From Gracilaria gracilis (Eukaryota > Rhodophyta > Florideophyceae > Gracilariales > Gracilariaceae): 64,000 nt of DNA. The position numbers were made by a program, and so were the translations under genes. The stretch is from NCBI GenBank assembly GCA_030374805.1, contig JARGSG010000037.1, positions 62,001-126,000 of the forward strand, written 5' to 3'. The first letter of the stretch is position 1, and every line of letters starts with the position of its first letter. Of this stretch, positions 20,337 to 31,665 are shown one piece after another. Under the pieces are notes generated by a model. It searched no databases and had not been told where the DNA came from. It worked only from the letters and a program-made list of their open reading frames with translations.

Positions 20337-23216
20337 TCGTCCTCCTCTGAACTTGCCGATATGTGAAGGTATTCGCATCTTTTGAAACGACAGTATAAGG
20401 AAAAACACAAAGTGTTTCAAGAGCACGCGCTCCTAGGCGAATGAGAACAGAATGAGTGCTGTCGAGTTTCATCCACAGTTTGTTCTGAGGAAGACTAGCT
20501 ATGCCGAGATCAGCCGCTGACATTATTCTAAAGGCTACCTCGCTCCAGGTTCAGTTTGCATACTTTGCCGCCAACAACGATAGCAATCCACGGTGATTAT
20601 GTCCGGTTGAAGTTTGAATTCCATGCCTATAGTCAGTTACCTTTGTACCCTTGGGAATGTAAGTTGCATATTATTACAAACTTAAATTCCAGTTGAATGT
20701 CCGCATCCATCCCTTCACTCTGAACCACAGCGTAATCCGTGCCAGTTTTGATATCCTCTGGAAATAACGGCCTGTAAGGCCTTTCGAATGGGATGACGAT
20801 ACTTCTCCGTTTCCGTTTCTGTTTTTCCATTCCGCAGTGCAAGTTGCATCGAACATATCACAGTTGGCAATGCCCCATATCTACAGAGATTGGTGTGAAG
20901 CACATCCATTATTTCGGTTTGATCGTGTTTGCATCGTACGCTGTCTGCCTGCCCAGAGATGCAAGGGATGCAAGGACACTTAATACCTCTCATATCTCGG
21001 ATCCGTCAAACTTTAGAACTCGCTACATGTCACAATGGCGTCTTCTTCTCGCCCGAGAATTCAGGACCCACTGGCAGTGACTCAGTTGAGAATCCAAACG
21101 TAGAATAATGCTATGTCTCGGCTTCCCCTTTTCCTCTATCTGCTACGCAGTACTGAGATGCCGGATAACCTTTGGAAGAAAGCTGCTTCCTCTCTCTTCC
21201 TTCAGTATGGTCCTAAGTTCCCTATCCCTAAACTGAGGGAGAGCAACTTTCATGAGTTTGTTTCTGTTACAACTTCCGTCAAATTGGCGAATTCTTCCTG
21301 AAGTTGACCAAACTGCCGACGCCAACGAGATCTTTTGTTTCACACAGAAGTCACCGTACTGGGGTATGTAGGCGATTGTGTCAGTAATATTGCGGAATAG
21401 ATCAGTGCAAGAAGGAAAGCTCTGGATCACAAGGCCTTGTGTAATATCACTGTTGTTTCTCTCATTGAGTCCATTGTTCGGGGAGTCACGTAACTATGAT
21501 GGTTCCACCACTCTAGAATGCTTTCTTACGTGCATTTTTAGGCATGGAATAGTAACCATATCAAATCGCCATCATTGTGCGACATACAGCAGCCAAGAAC
21601 TCAGGTGCCGCCACCGTCTGACTTACCAACGAGAATGCAATGAGCCTTCATCCCATTCTTTCATCGATGCCAACCCCGATTCCACAACTTTGCCACCGTC
21701 TACAAACATCGTTCCCCTGTGCGACTCCTCCATAGTGCCCATGTCCTTGCAATATGCTACGTACAAAAACACCATCTCCCGTCATAACCGTTCACGTTCC
21801 TCAGCTCCAAGGTAAGATCGCTGCCAGTCTCCATCGCCGAAAGTGCGCTGAAGAACTTCAACCCCATGCATCCAAGATCAGTGGCCTATTCTACTGGCCT
21901 CGAAACGAACCATGGCTTAAATGTCCCGTTGGTGGGGACAATATGATCACGTTTCACACTATTCACTCCGACGATGCTCCAGAACATGGCTTCGCGCCGA
22001 ACACCAATCTGCTTTAGCTGCTCGGTGCCCCTCAGGAGATCAGCAAGAAGCTGAGTACGCTCCGTGCCTGAAGTAGATGCAGTGATGTGTTGCTCTAGAT
22101 GATCGGACGGATCTTCTTCAGCCTCATTAGGTTCATCTACCTGCTTGGGGTCAAGAAGTGGTTTTAAAAATTGGGTACCCGTCAGCATGCATTGTGTTCA
22201 GCTACTCTCGGTCTGTCTAATATGCCCTCTTGTCATCGTCATCATAATTAAGTCATCGCCCCAAGTACGAAAGTGGGGAGTTTGGGTTTATTGATACAAG
22301 GGAAAGAGAGAGAGAGAGAGAATGTCCAGAATGCCATAAAAGCATGAACCACCTCTATAATCTCTAGTAACGAATGTGGTGGCTCTTCCATATGGTTCCT
22401 AACTGATGATACTGCGCAGCAAACTCGATGTGGTGCCGTCTAAGATATCTCTGATTCCGAATCACATGCGCTCCTTATCTGCTGAAGATGTGATGTACCA
22501 ATCAACAAGAACTGTGTGTTTAGAGTACTTGTCGCCTCTATGCCGGAAACCTTTCAAAAGATTAATTTCCGCTTGTTGGCAGCAGGTACGCCCAACATGA
22601 TGTTGTCTTGACTGTTCGGCATGTGCGTCATGGATTACGAGAGTCGCGATCACGGAAGGCCCGGCTTGTTGCTTGATCCTGTACAGGTAACACATCGATG
22701 CGCTATTATCTATTTGGGACTTGCACCACTTTGCTCTTGCCAGAATGAGCCTCTATACTCGCAGAACGAGTTAGGTTTTGATTCTGTCGTGCTTCAATCG
22801 TAATGTAGTACTGGCTTATGTACGGCATGGGAAGAGAGTTCTTTCCGGCCTCAACTGCTGAATCTTGTGGTTGCTTCATGACAGCTATGCCTATCATCGT
22901 CGTTCGTAACTGAAATATTGCACTTATCGCCTTCTTTAGCGCAAGTTATGTTGTATTGCACAACCTTCTGGAAGAGTTTGCGTCTCCTTTCTTGCAGAGT
23001 TTAAGTGCTGAAAGTGTTCGCAGGTACCTGTGTATTAGGACAAGCGTTTAAAGTATGATGTCCGAGAAACTTGTTGTACGCCTTCTTAAGTCTTCCTCAT
23101 GCACGAGCATGAAGAACATTCTACCAGTACTTTCAGTGAATCGATATGCCGGACTGAGTGCTTACCCGGCGATGTAGGCACGTTCAGTTCGAGATGCGCA
23201 AGTGTCCGACCTATGT

Positions 23217-23234
23217 CGGTATACGTGTATACCG
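23217..23234. repeat. 18-bp perfect palindrome
   Basis: CGGTATAC, two bases GT, then GTATACCG: perfectly paired 8-base arms in the gene-poor region. No neighbouring gene to assign it to. Confidence 0.85.
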
Positions 23235-26200
23235 AGTTCGGTGTTTAAATATACCCTCTTAAAGTGAGACAGTAGACGAGCCTTTTTCAAGAGAGAGAGA
23301 GAGAGCTTTGTTTAATTGTCAACAATAAAGAAGACGAAGAAGAGACAGTTAGCTCTAAGCAATCTCTCCATATCTCCCGAAATTAACCACTCTCCTTTTT
23401 GTTTCACATGCCACGGGTATCTAGGTTGAGATTCTCCTCTCCAGCTCTTCTCCGTTCAGAACTCGTGAACTGAGTTTCCAACAAGCTTTTGAAAGCATCT
23501 GGATTACCCCTGCCCACGCCAAACAAAAGTTCTCCATTTGCAAAAGTATGGAGTCTATCTCTTTGTCAAGGTGACAGGTAAGAACTTTGCGGAGAGTTGA
23601 AGATGACAGAGACAGAGATGGTATCTAAACTGAGGTGGTTTTCAGCTTAATCCACACGAGTCTTGATTGTGTGCAAATGCCGTCCGAAGCCGACGCCCCT
23701 CGTGTAGCTCAGGGACTATCGTTACCATGTTAAGAATAACTGTCGAGCTGCACGACGAAGCATCTCTATACTGATAGTCTCTGATGTTATGTGCCTAAAC
23801 TCTTGTGAGACATGCAATTGTAAATATGTCAGCAAGCTTGCAAAGCAGCCATCGCCAAAGGGTCTGTCCGTCCATACCCATCAACAACCATTAACTAATT
23901 ACATTCCCATCCCAGACGATGCAGTTCTATTCTTGTCATACATGAACGAGTCTGGATGCTGATGAGATTGAGACAAGACTTCATCAGATTCGAGAAAGAA
24001 ACCAAAAGGGTATGAGAAGAAGGATTGGGGATGCCTCAGGATTTGAAGACTATGGCAACATAAACATTTCCACGCGCCTTTGAAGAACAAGTCAAAACAT
24101 TGCAACAAGACACTTGAGACTAGAGCACAATATAGAAAAGGCTAACCAAGATCTCGTTGCAGTGTTAAATGAAGATGGTCCTGCGAACATGCAGGGTTCA
24201 TCAAAATGGTGAGGAGGCTCCGAGCACTTGCCAGTTTAGGAGGACCGACATGAACCAAACCTTGAAGCCAGAGTCTTCTTCCTCCTTGCTCGCTCCCTCG
24301 GCAGAAAATTTCATCCGATCTGTGATGCAGCTCCCCGTTTGCCTCGGGAAAAGAATGCGCGCATGCTTTGGTTGACCTAGAAAGGCGTGAGAGGACGAAA
24401 AGTGGCCGAATGATATCTCTGGGAAGACTTGCAACTCCATGGAAGCGCTATGGAGTGGAGTCCAGAGCTCGTGGTTATAGAATGAATGCTCCAGGCGCCC
24501 ATCTGGAACATGCGCCGTTGACGACGACAGCTGGTGATCTGGATGCGCGGTTGAAACTGCACGCCGCCTCCGCTGCAATATGTACGATAGCTTCTGATCT
24601 TCATCTTGTGAACTCTCCATCTACAAAAATAATGTAAACCCGTCTTTACGCCAGTTCTTGACTGTACGCGACGCAGCCCCCGCCAGGGCGGCCAATGTGT
24701 TGCGCAGCGGCATTCGGAACATCAGCCTCGCCGGAGGCCTGACGCCGATCTACGCTGACACCTGTTCTCTAGTGCCTCTCCGGGACCGGAAGCACAGGCA
24801 ACCGACAGATCTCGACTGAACTGGACTATGCGATGGTTGACTTCCGGGACGTAAGTGACGAAAAAGCCACTGCTACTGATTCTGAGACACAATATGCAGG
24901 CTCCCATTGGAATTCCACATGATTCTGCTTGTAAACCTGATTTGAATTACAAGCGCACTGAAGAACTTGGTAAGCTGTTACATAATAACATAATATGTCA
25001 ACGTAATGACGGTGTGAGGGATAAGACAGTGTTGTCCAAACGGTCGGGCTTAAGAGTGGTCCCTGTGCCCCCATCAATATGTCGTAAGTCACTGACGCAG
25101 TCTTCACAAGATGAAAACGCCAACTGCCACCTGGCCAATTTTCTGAATGTGTAAACGATGAATGAGCTCCGTGGAGACCGGAAGTGAAACTACCTCAGTT
25201 TCACACCTGGATATTTGTCTTCTCTGCATACCTTTTTGTGTGTTACGTTGAGAATAAGAAACGACAATGCGACCGATTGCGGCACAAAGTTAGAGGGAAC
25301 ATGAGCACTTTGTCCCTCCGTGCACTTGCACTGTTTCATGAAGATGGGAATTGTTTGCTACGCTTCCACATGCTACGGATAAGTGTATCTGATCCCTAAT
25401 TCGACACGAAGGAAGAAACAAAGGAAATGTTAGAAATAGTGAAGAAGTGAGCGTCGAAGTATTGGGTGTTCTTTGGGGGAGATTGTTATTGCGCATTTGC
25501 ACATTGTACTTGGAGAGAATCCACGGACTGCTCGACGGGTCCCTCTAGGAAGCTCGATCACAGAAGCCATTATGTATCCTAGTTTTGAGGTTTCCACGTT
25601 CTGGGACGCTGTTGCGCTACCTAATTTTCTCACTAGGACATACCCTTGGTAGCGACAATTATTTGTGTATTTTCTCAAGAGCCCAAGCAAGACCTTGGCT
25701 ATTCTGTAGTTGTTAGTCTCATCGAGACGATCTGGGAGAGGGGGTAATCTTTTGATTGAATAATTTGCTGCTTCCTCGCAAGTAGGGCTAGGGGAGCAGA
25801 AAAACGAAGAAGAAGGACAACTACGAAAGTACCCTGAGGAGAATATGTTTGAGAAGGTGCGGGACACTTGATGCATCAGTGGCGCGTTGTAACGTAGAGA
25901 TAGATGAGCACAATTGTGTTGATGAGTTTTGAAAAGCATTTACCGTATCATCATGGTCATACTTGCATTTCAATGGCGAGCCAAGTGCAGTTGTTACAGT
26001 TCCTGAGCCTCAGATTGTGATGTTGAGGGAATAGGAAAGCATTCAAGAGCGAACGTGTTCAAGGGCACGTTTATGGTGTGGAATATAGCTAGGCTGCTAC
26101 TCAGTAAGCGATTGAAACCATGCAGAGTTAGTTGTTCTCCTATATCTCCAACAGCGCAAACAGAAAATGAGTGCCGGAACACTACCCACGCACATCATAC

Positions 26201-26762
26201 AAGGAGGGCGGGAGAATAAGTGTGCCGATATCGGCAGACGAAACCATCGTACTGGAGTGAACAGAAGGAGCAAGAGATTGTGCAGGGCATTGGTTCTCAA
26301 CACAACGGTCGCTCGGAATAACAAATCTGGACGGAGGCAGCACAAGTAATGGAGGCAAGGGCCGATGATGGGAGAAGGTTGACAAGGGATGGTGTGCGTT
26401 GAGACGCTTTTCAGAGCGCCATGGGTGGGGTGGTGCACAAGATGTAGAAGGTGGTAACAGCTGTAATGGGGTGGAGCTTGGGCTAAAATGGGCGGGTGGG
26501 TTGATCATGATTGCGAACACGGGGTGAAGCGGTAGCTGGGTAGATGGACAAGGAGTTGAAGGAATGGGAGAAGAATTGAAGGGCGGAAGCTAATAGTGTG
26601 CGGACGCTGCAGTATTCTTATAAGCACCGAAAGCAATGATACGGGATACGGTAGCATGCTACGTGAGGGTTGGAGTGGCTGCTCTTTCTGGTTGCGGTGC
26701 GTAAGCAAGCTCATCGTTGTTTCATAGATAAGTACACGTGCTGGGGCTGAATCGATATGACG

Positions 26763-26813
26763 TGTTCCGTTGCAAGCGAGTTCCGTTGCCAAGCGTGTTC
26801 CGTTGCAAATGCG
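26763..26813 (+). repeat. short tandem repeat with TTCCGTTGC core
   Basis: The core occurs three times with about 20-bp spacing and imperfect flanks. Confidence 0.7.
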
Positions 26814-28137
26814 CGGCTTGCCGCAGAAGGACGCGCTGTACGAAACATGTTTCCTCTCCCCGCTTTGTGATTGAATTTTTTGTCTCAATACCTCTCGGCG
26901 CCTAACGTTTATGTAAAGGCAACCGCCTGATTCCATGAGCGCACTGAATGAAGTTGTTTGCGATGGCACTGCATTGCTGTCGTTGTTTTCTTCTCTAGCG
27001 ATGAGGCACATGCATGGTGTGACAGCGCAAGCACATCTTCACGCGAAGCGGAGGAGTGAATGGCGGAGGAGTGAATGGTGGAGGGCGACGACTACCCCCG
27101 CACCATCGCAGACAATGTAATGCTCCCGCGACGTCTCAGAAGAGCTATCCAGTTGGCAGCTTACATGCATTGCTTGATGGCATCAACGTGAAACGTTTGA
27201 AACAGCATATCATTCTCCTGTCTGCAACGAGAGCATGTGCTGACGATGGGCACCTGAACGCTTTACCCCTGGTAGTATCACTGCTTACTTTTCCTCGATT
27301 GCTCTAATCGCCAACAAGATGACATGCCCGTGCGCACAGCTGCTTGAAAGCGAGCTCTGATTTGGATCTTACTCGCAAAAGGCACAATGTGTGTCGTTTG
27401 TCACTCTGGCCAATTGTTTATGTTGGAGCTGTGGTTCAGTACTTGATTACAGGAGAAAGCTATTCATTGTTGACTTGTAAGCTGCTCTGCAAGCTGCAAT
27501 ACAAACAGCATTGGGGGTTGGCGGATGAAATGGGTTGCTTAACCAATCTACTTGGTACGAAGCTACAGCGCGTTCCAGCTTGGAACTTGGAACTTCCAAG
27601 TGTGAGATGATCATCTTCATGATCAATGAACAAATTTTGTGCTTTATTTTCATCTTTTGGCCTTTTTAACAAAATAAGACAACTAAATTTGCAAAGTTTG
27701 GGAATATAACAAAATTATTTTTCGTGCAACTTGTGGATCAACATACCCTTGGTAGCGCAGATAGAACAAGAGCTGATGTTGTTTGCAGCAAAGCCTAAAC
27801 ATGCATATCTATGTGCAGAGTGCGACAGGTACCACTTGTTGAGCTTGAAAGCGATGTTGAGGCACTTGTCGGGAGCTTGGGGGGCGCACTATGAGGAGCG
27901 TGTTGTTGAACAAAGTGTGCAGTCTGTACGAAAGTGCGCAAGGATTTGTGTCAAGGCTGCCATTACCGTTGGTAGTGGAAGACTCGAAGGCACGAGAGAA
28001 GGTTGAAGAAAAAGGAATGGAGGAGGCGACGTGGACGACGCTCTCAGCGAGTTGAATGGATGCATGGAGACAAAAAGGGTTTGGCGCGCGCACATTATTA
28101 TTAGAGTCGCGAGGGGGAGGGTTTGAAGGGTTGGCGC

Positions 28138-28165
28138 CGCCAGCGCCGCCAGCGCCGCCAGCGCA
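28138..28165 (+). repeat. (CGCCGCCAG) short tandem repeat
   Basis: About three copies of a 9-base GC-rich unit, followed by a stretch rich in GCGC. Confidence 0.75.
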
Positions 28166-29367
28166 ATATACCACCACAATGGCGGCAACCAATGGGCACG
28201 CCGGCGCGCGCGCGCAGCTGCAGCGATGAACTCGACAGAGGACATGCGTCACGCAGTGCAACGCACGCGCAGTGGCGCGTTGCGCGCGCACGCGCCGTTT
28301 CATACATGTGCAGTTAGATGGGCGGCTGCCGCGCTCACGCCGGCCTCGTGTTGAATGTGAGAGCAACTAAGTTCACAAGTGTTGTTCTTGCCGCCCGTTC
28401 GTTGCAAAAGCTCCACCGATTTGCGCGTGTACGACAAAAATCGCAGCGCTCTGCATCACGTCTGGAGCGCTTTGTCCATGTGCTTGTCCACCAACTAATA
28501 AACACAGCTGCATGACATGCAGCATTGTTACGCTGGTGCAACTGATTGGGCGCATTGCTCTTTGCTGCATTTTGCAGCCCCCAGCGCCAGAGCACCACAA
28601 AACAGCACAAACCCTAGAGAGGTCCGCACTGTGGATATAATGTTACATGCATCTCCCTAAAACTAACGTCAAAACATGAGGTCAACACCAGCCTCCGCTT
28701 GCCAATCCGCTTGCTCTCATTGGTTTCACTATTATCACCTTCGCCGTCATGTTGAGGGTACAATTCTTATTATTATCAAGCAGTCCATGCCCTTGTAACG
28801 CTAGATAGAAACGACACCGACCTGGTACAACTGTCAACTATCATAGAGGTGTCCACATTATGTCTGTTTCCAGTATGCGTACAACACAACTGAGCACCTT
28901 GTCGTGTTTGCAGATGCGTTTGTGCGCCAAACCGTGATACTTGGGCAGTATCTATTATATACGCTGTGGAGGCAGCTCATTAAGCGCCTTTGTCGTGCGT
29001 TACAAACACAACGCCTGTCCACCACTTTTCACCAACACCGTCGATTCCACCGCTCGCGTACGGCGTCACCACCGCCACAAAGTGCTCACAAACACATATC
29101 AAAAGGCAAAAAAGACTATCAAGTTCACAGAGAGCAAAAATTAAACGCCCTCTTGTTTCATTCCAAATGTTAGAAGCGTCAGCGAATAGGAAAAAAAGAA
29201 TGAACGTCCAGACCTAACACCAAAGTTATGATAACCCCACAACCCCCCCCCATATCCAGACAAAAGTACTCCACTCTGAAAACCCCACAAAAAAACCCTC
29301 TCCACCCGCAGTTCAGTATGGAGCATTCCGCTGTGCCCGAAAAAAAGGCTACCCTTGGTAAAGGGTA

Positions 29368-31318
29368 CTACTGACCGGCCGCTTGACTCTCCACGTCAGA
29401 CACAGCGTCCGGAGTGGTAGATTCCACGTACGGGTTTTCTCCCTTTTCTCCCCACTTGTTATGGAACGTGTACTTGTGAAGCTGAGACTCAAAGATATCC
29501 TCACGTGCTTGTTGAGCGAAGATGAATGGCTAAAGCACATCCACAAAAAAAGACAACAACCAAAGTTAGAACTCATTAGTATCGGGCCCCTCAGCGAGCG
29601 CAGAACAGCGCCAACGCGTACAGTGTCAGAAAAACAAAAAAAAAACGTACCATGTAGTATGTCGCAAACACCGCGGCCAACGACGCAGCGAGAACGGGCG
29701 GCGTCGCATTCCCCTCACCCGCCAGCCCGCAAAGAATCAGCGGCGTCGCAAGCGCCGTTCTGGTGATGGCAACGTTAATACCAGCTGCCATGGACAGCAC
29801 GGCGATGACGGGCGGAATAGACGGGAACAAGAAAGTGATCGATCTTCCAAACGCAGCACCTGCGGCAAAGAACGGGAAGATGAACCCACCGCGGTATCCG
29901 CCAGCAACGGTGAACGAAATCGCAACCAGCTTAGCAACACCCACGAGGAACGCAGAGAACCAGCCGCTGATTTCAAAGCCTGTGAGACCGCTGGTCGGCC
30001 AGATGTGCGGCAGCTTGGAGGCCGGCGACAAGGAACCGATGGTCTGCATCTCGAATTCACCCCAGAACATGGTCTGCGGGAACAAGAGTCCAAGAACCAC
30101 AATTCCAGCACCACCAAACAGCGAGAGCTTGACGGGGTCGGTATCCCAGCCGAGCTTCTTGAGTTGCTTGACCACAGCCCAGTGTCCATGTGCGAACACG
30201 GCGGCTAAACCAGCGCCAATCAGTCCAAGCACGGCACCCAGCACAACAAGGTGCGCTGAGGAGGAATCAAGCTGCACGTCAGTGAAAAAGTAGATAGGTC
30301 CAATAGGCAGCTGCGCGAGCGCGCGGAACACGACCAGACAGATGGTTCCCGACGCAATGGCCTCCAACGCGTGCTCAAAGTACTCGTAGCCGAGGCGGTT
30401 ATTGATCTCAAGCGCGAACAGAGAGCCGCCTAGCGGCACGCCGAAAAAGGCTGCCAGCGCGCAAGCCATGCCGCACAGGGTGTGCTTTCTGACGAGGTTC
30501 TTGTACTGTTGCTTGAAAACGGTCATGGACACCCAGCCGCCAATGGAGGCGCAAATGGCCACAAGAGGCGCTTCAGGCCCCAAGGAACCTCCGCCAAGGA
30601 TTGAGACTTGGGAAGCAACGAGCATAGACGGGGCGTGTGAAACGGGCACGTATCCGTCCTTGTGCACGCACTTGACGGTGTAGGCCAGATCTCCAGGGAA
30701 GCCAAGCCAGTTGATGGAAAGGCCGACGAGCAAAGCCATGCTCATGCCAATGATGGGGATCCAGATCCAGTGCAGGCACTCTGGCCAGAAGAGGTGCTCC
30801 GAAAGAAACTCGGGCATGGCCTTCCACAGCAGCTCGAGGAAGAACTCGAGGATAGTATAGTACACGTAGGCAGCAAAGCCGCAGGCGATGCCAATGACGG
30901 CGGCGATGAGTAGACTGACTGGCACGGAGCCGTTCTGCATGTCGGAGATGTCGTGCTTGAAGGCGTCCAATCCGAAGCGCGAATGGGCGGGGGGCTTGTC
31001 GCCCGGCTGGTCGTGCATCATGGTGGGGATGGTGGCCGAAACATGCTGCGGGGTGACAGTGACGTTGATGAGCGGGGTGTGCTCCTGCGGTTGTTGCTCC
31101 GCAAGCGGGTGGGCAGGCAGTGAGGTGAGGGAGGTGGCGCTGGTAGCAGCGTCTTCGGCGGCGGGTTGCGGTTGCGAGCTCATGGCGGGTTGTGGCGGAG
31201 CAGGCAACGGAGTAGTGGGCGGCACAGGCGGCGCTTGAACGGCACGGACAGCAGGGGAGGAGGCCGGCGAATCTGCGACATCGGAGAAAAGCACTTCATT
31301 AGGATCGCTGTCACTCAT
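29368..31318 (-). CDS. CLC-family chloride channel/transporter, two exons
   Basis: Exon 1 is 31318-29651 (556 codons); exon 2 is 29529-29368 (53 codons plus stop); phase 0 join; 609 residues. Residues 1-130 are a Pro/Ala/Gln-rich cytosolic region. The CLC membrane core follows (about 133-560) with ILGGGSLGPEAPL at 241-251, AAFFGVPLGGSLFALE, and GYRGGFIFPFFAAGAAFG near the second pore motif. In most CLCs the filter motif is G(K/R)EGP; here the gating-Glu position is Leu, as in the plant/algal CLC-e/f type. Splicing to exon 2 replaces a run of hydrophobic nonsense with PFIFAQQAREDIFESQL, the conserved end of the last helix, and a short hydrophilic tail (KGENPYVESTTPDAV). No CBS domains are present. 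It probably conducts anions in an internal (plastid or Golgi) membrane; localisation is inference. Confidence 0.92.
29530..29650 (-). other. intron of the CLC gene (121 bp)
   Basis: Donor GTACGT follows the Met codon of TYYM. The acceptor TGCTTTAG precedes Pro-Phe-Ile. It has a T-rich 5' part and a polypyrimidine tract before the acceptor. Phase 0. Confidence 0.88.
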
Positions 31319-31665
31319 ATTAGGGGAGGGGAGGGGGGGGGGGATAAGGCGGAGCACGCAAAGCGACGCGGACAGCAGGGGGGAGAGAGCGTGAGGTGGT
31401 GGCAGAGCGCAACGAGCGGGAGCAGCAGCTATGAAACAGGCGCACGCGCTGCCACAGCGCACGGCTGGCGCGCCTTTATGGCGTAACTCGCGCACGCGGC
31501 GGGTAGAGCGCTGGCGCAATAGCGCCACGGCGCGGCGACGCGCTGGCGCAATGGCGGCGCGCTGTTGCAATGGCGCCACGCGCTTTCGCGCCTTGGCGCT
31601 TGCGCGCACGAGCCGGCGAACAGCCAAGCGCCGCGCGTCACGCGCCGCGTCACGCGCGCGCGAGC
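31319..31665. other. GC-rich intergenic region, CLC promoter side
   Basis: About 350 bp between the helicase stop and CLC ATG. It includes a G run (GGGGGGGGG near 31335) and imperfect GCGCTGGCGCAAT repeats (31450-31600). It should contain the CLC promoter and 5' UTR. Confidence 0.6.

Larger units (their letters stand above)
20337..29367. other. gene-poor region of about 9 kb
   Basis: I find no ORF with a recognisable family or convincing coding character; the longest frames are 100-185 codons with no motifs. It contains short GA tracts (~22303-22321, ~23290-23306), an 18-bp palindrome at 23217-23234, and minisatellite-like repeats at ~26763-26813 (TTCCGTTGC three times), ~27050-27085 and 28138-28165. 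A weak OTU-like fragment lies near 25.3 kb. Decayed transposon sequence or noncoding RNA genes could be hidden here; I cannot show either. Confidence 0.55.

Noticed and set aside
25430-25939. 169-codon minus-strand frame in the gene-poor region
   Set aside because: No motif, no plausible domain and no supporting context; listed as part of the gene-poor block only.
27809-28366. 185-codon minus-strand frame across GC-rich repeats
   Set aside because: Composition follows the CGCCGCCAG and GCGC repeats, and frames on both strands are open for the same reason.
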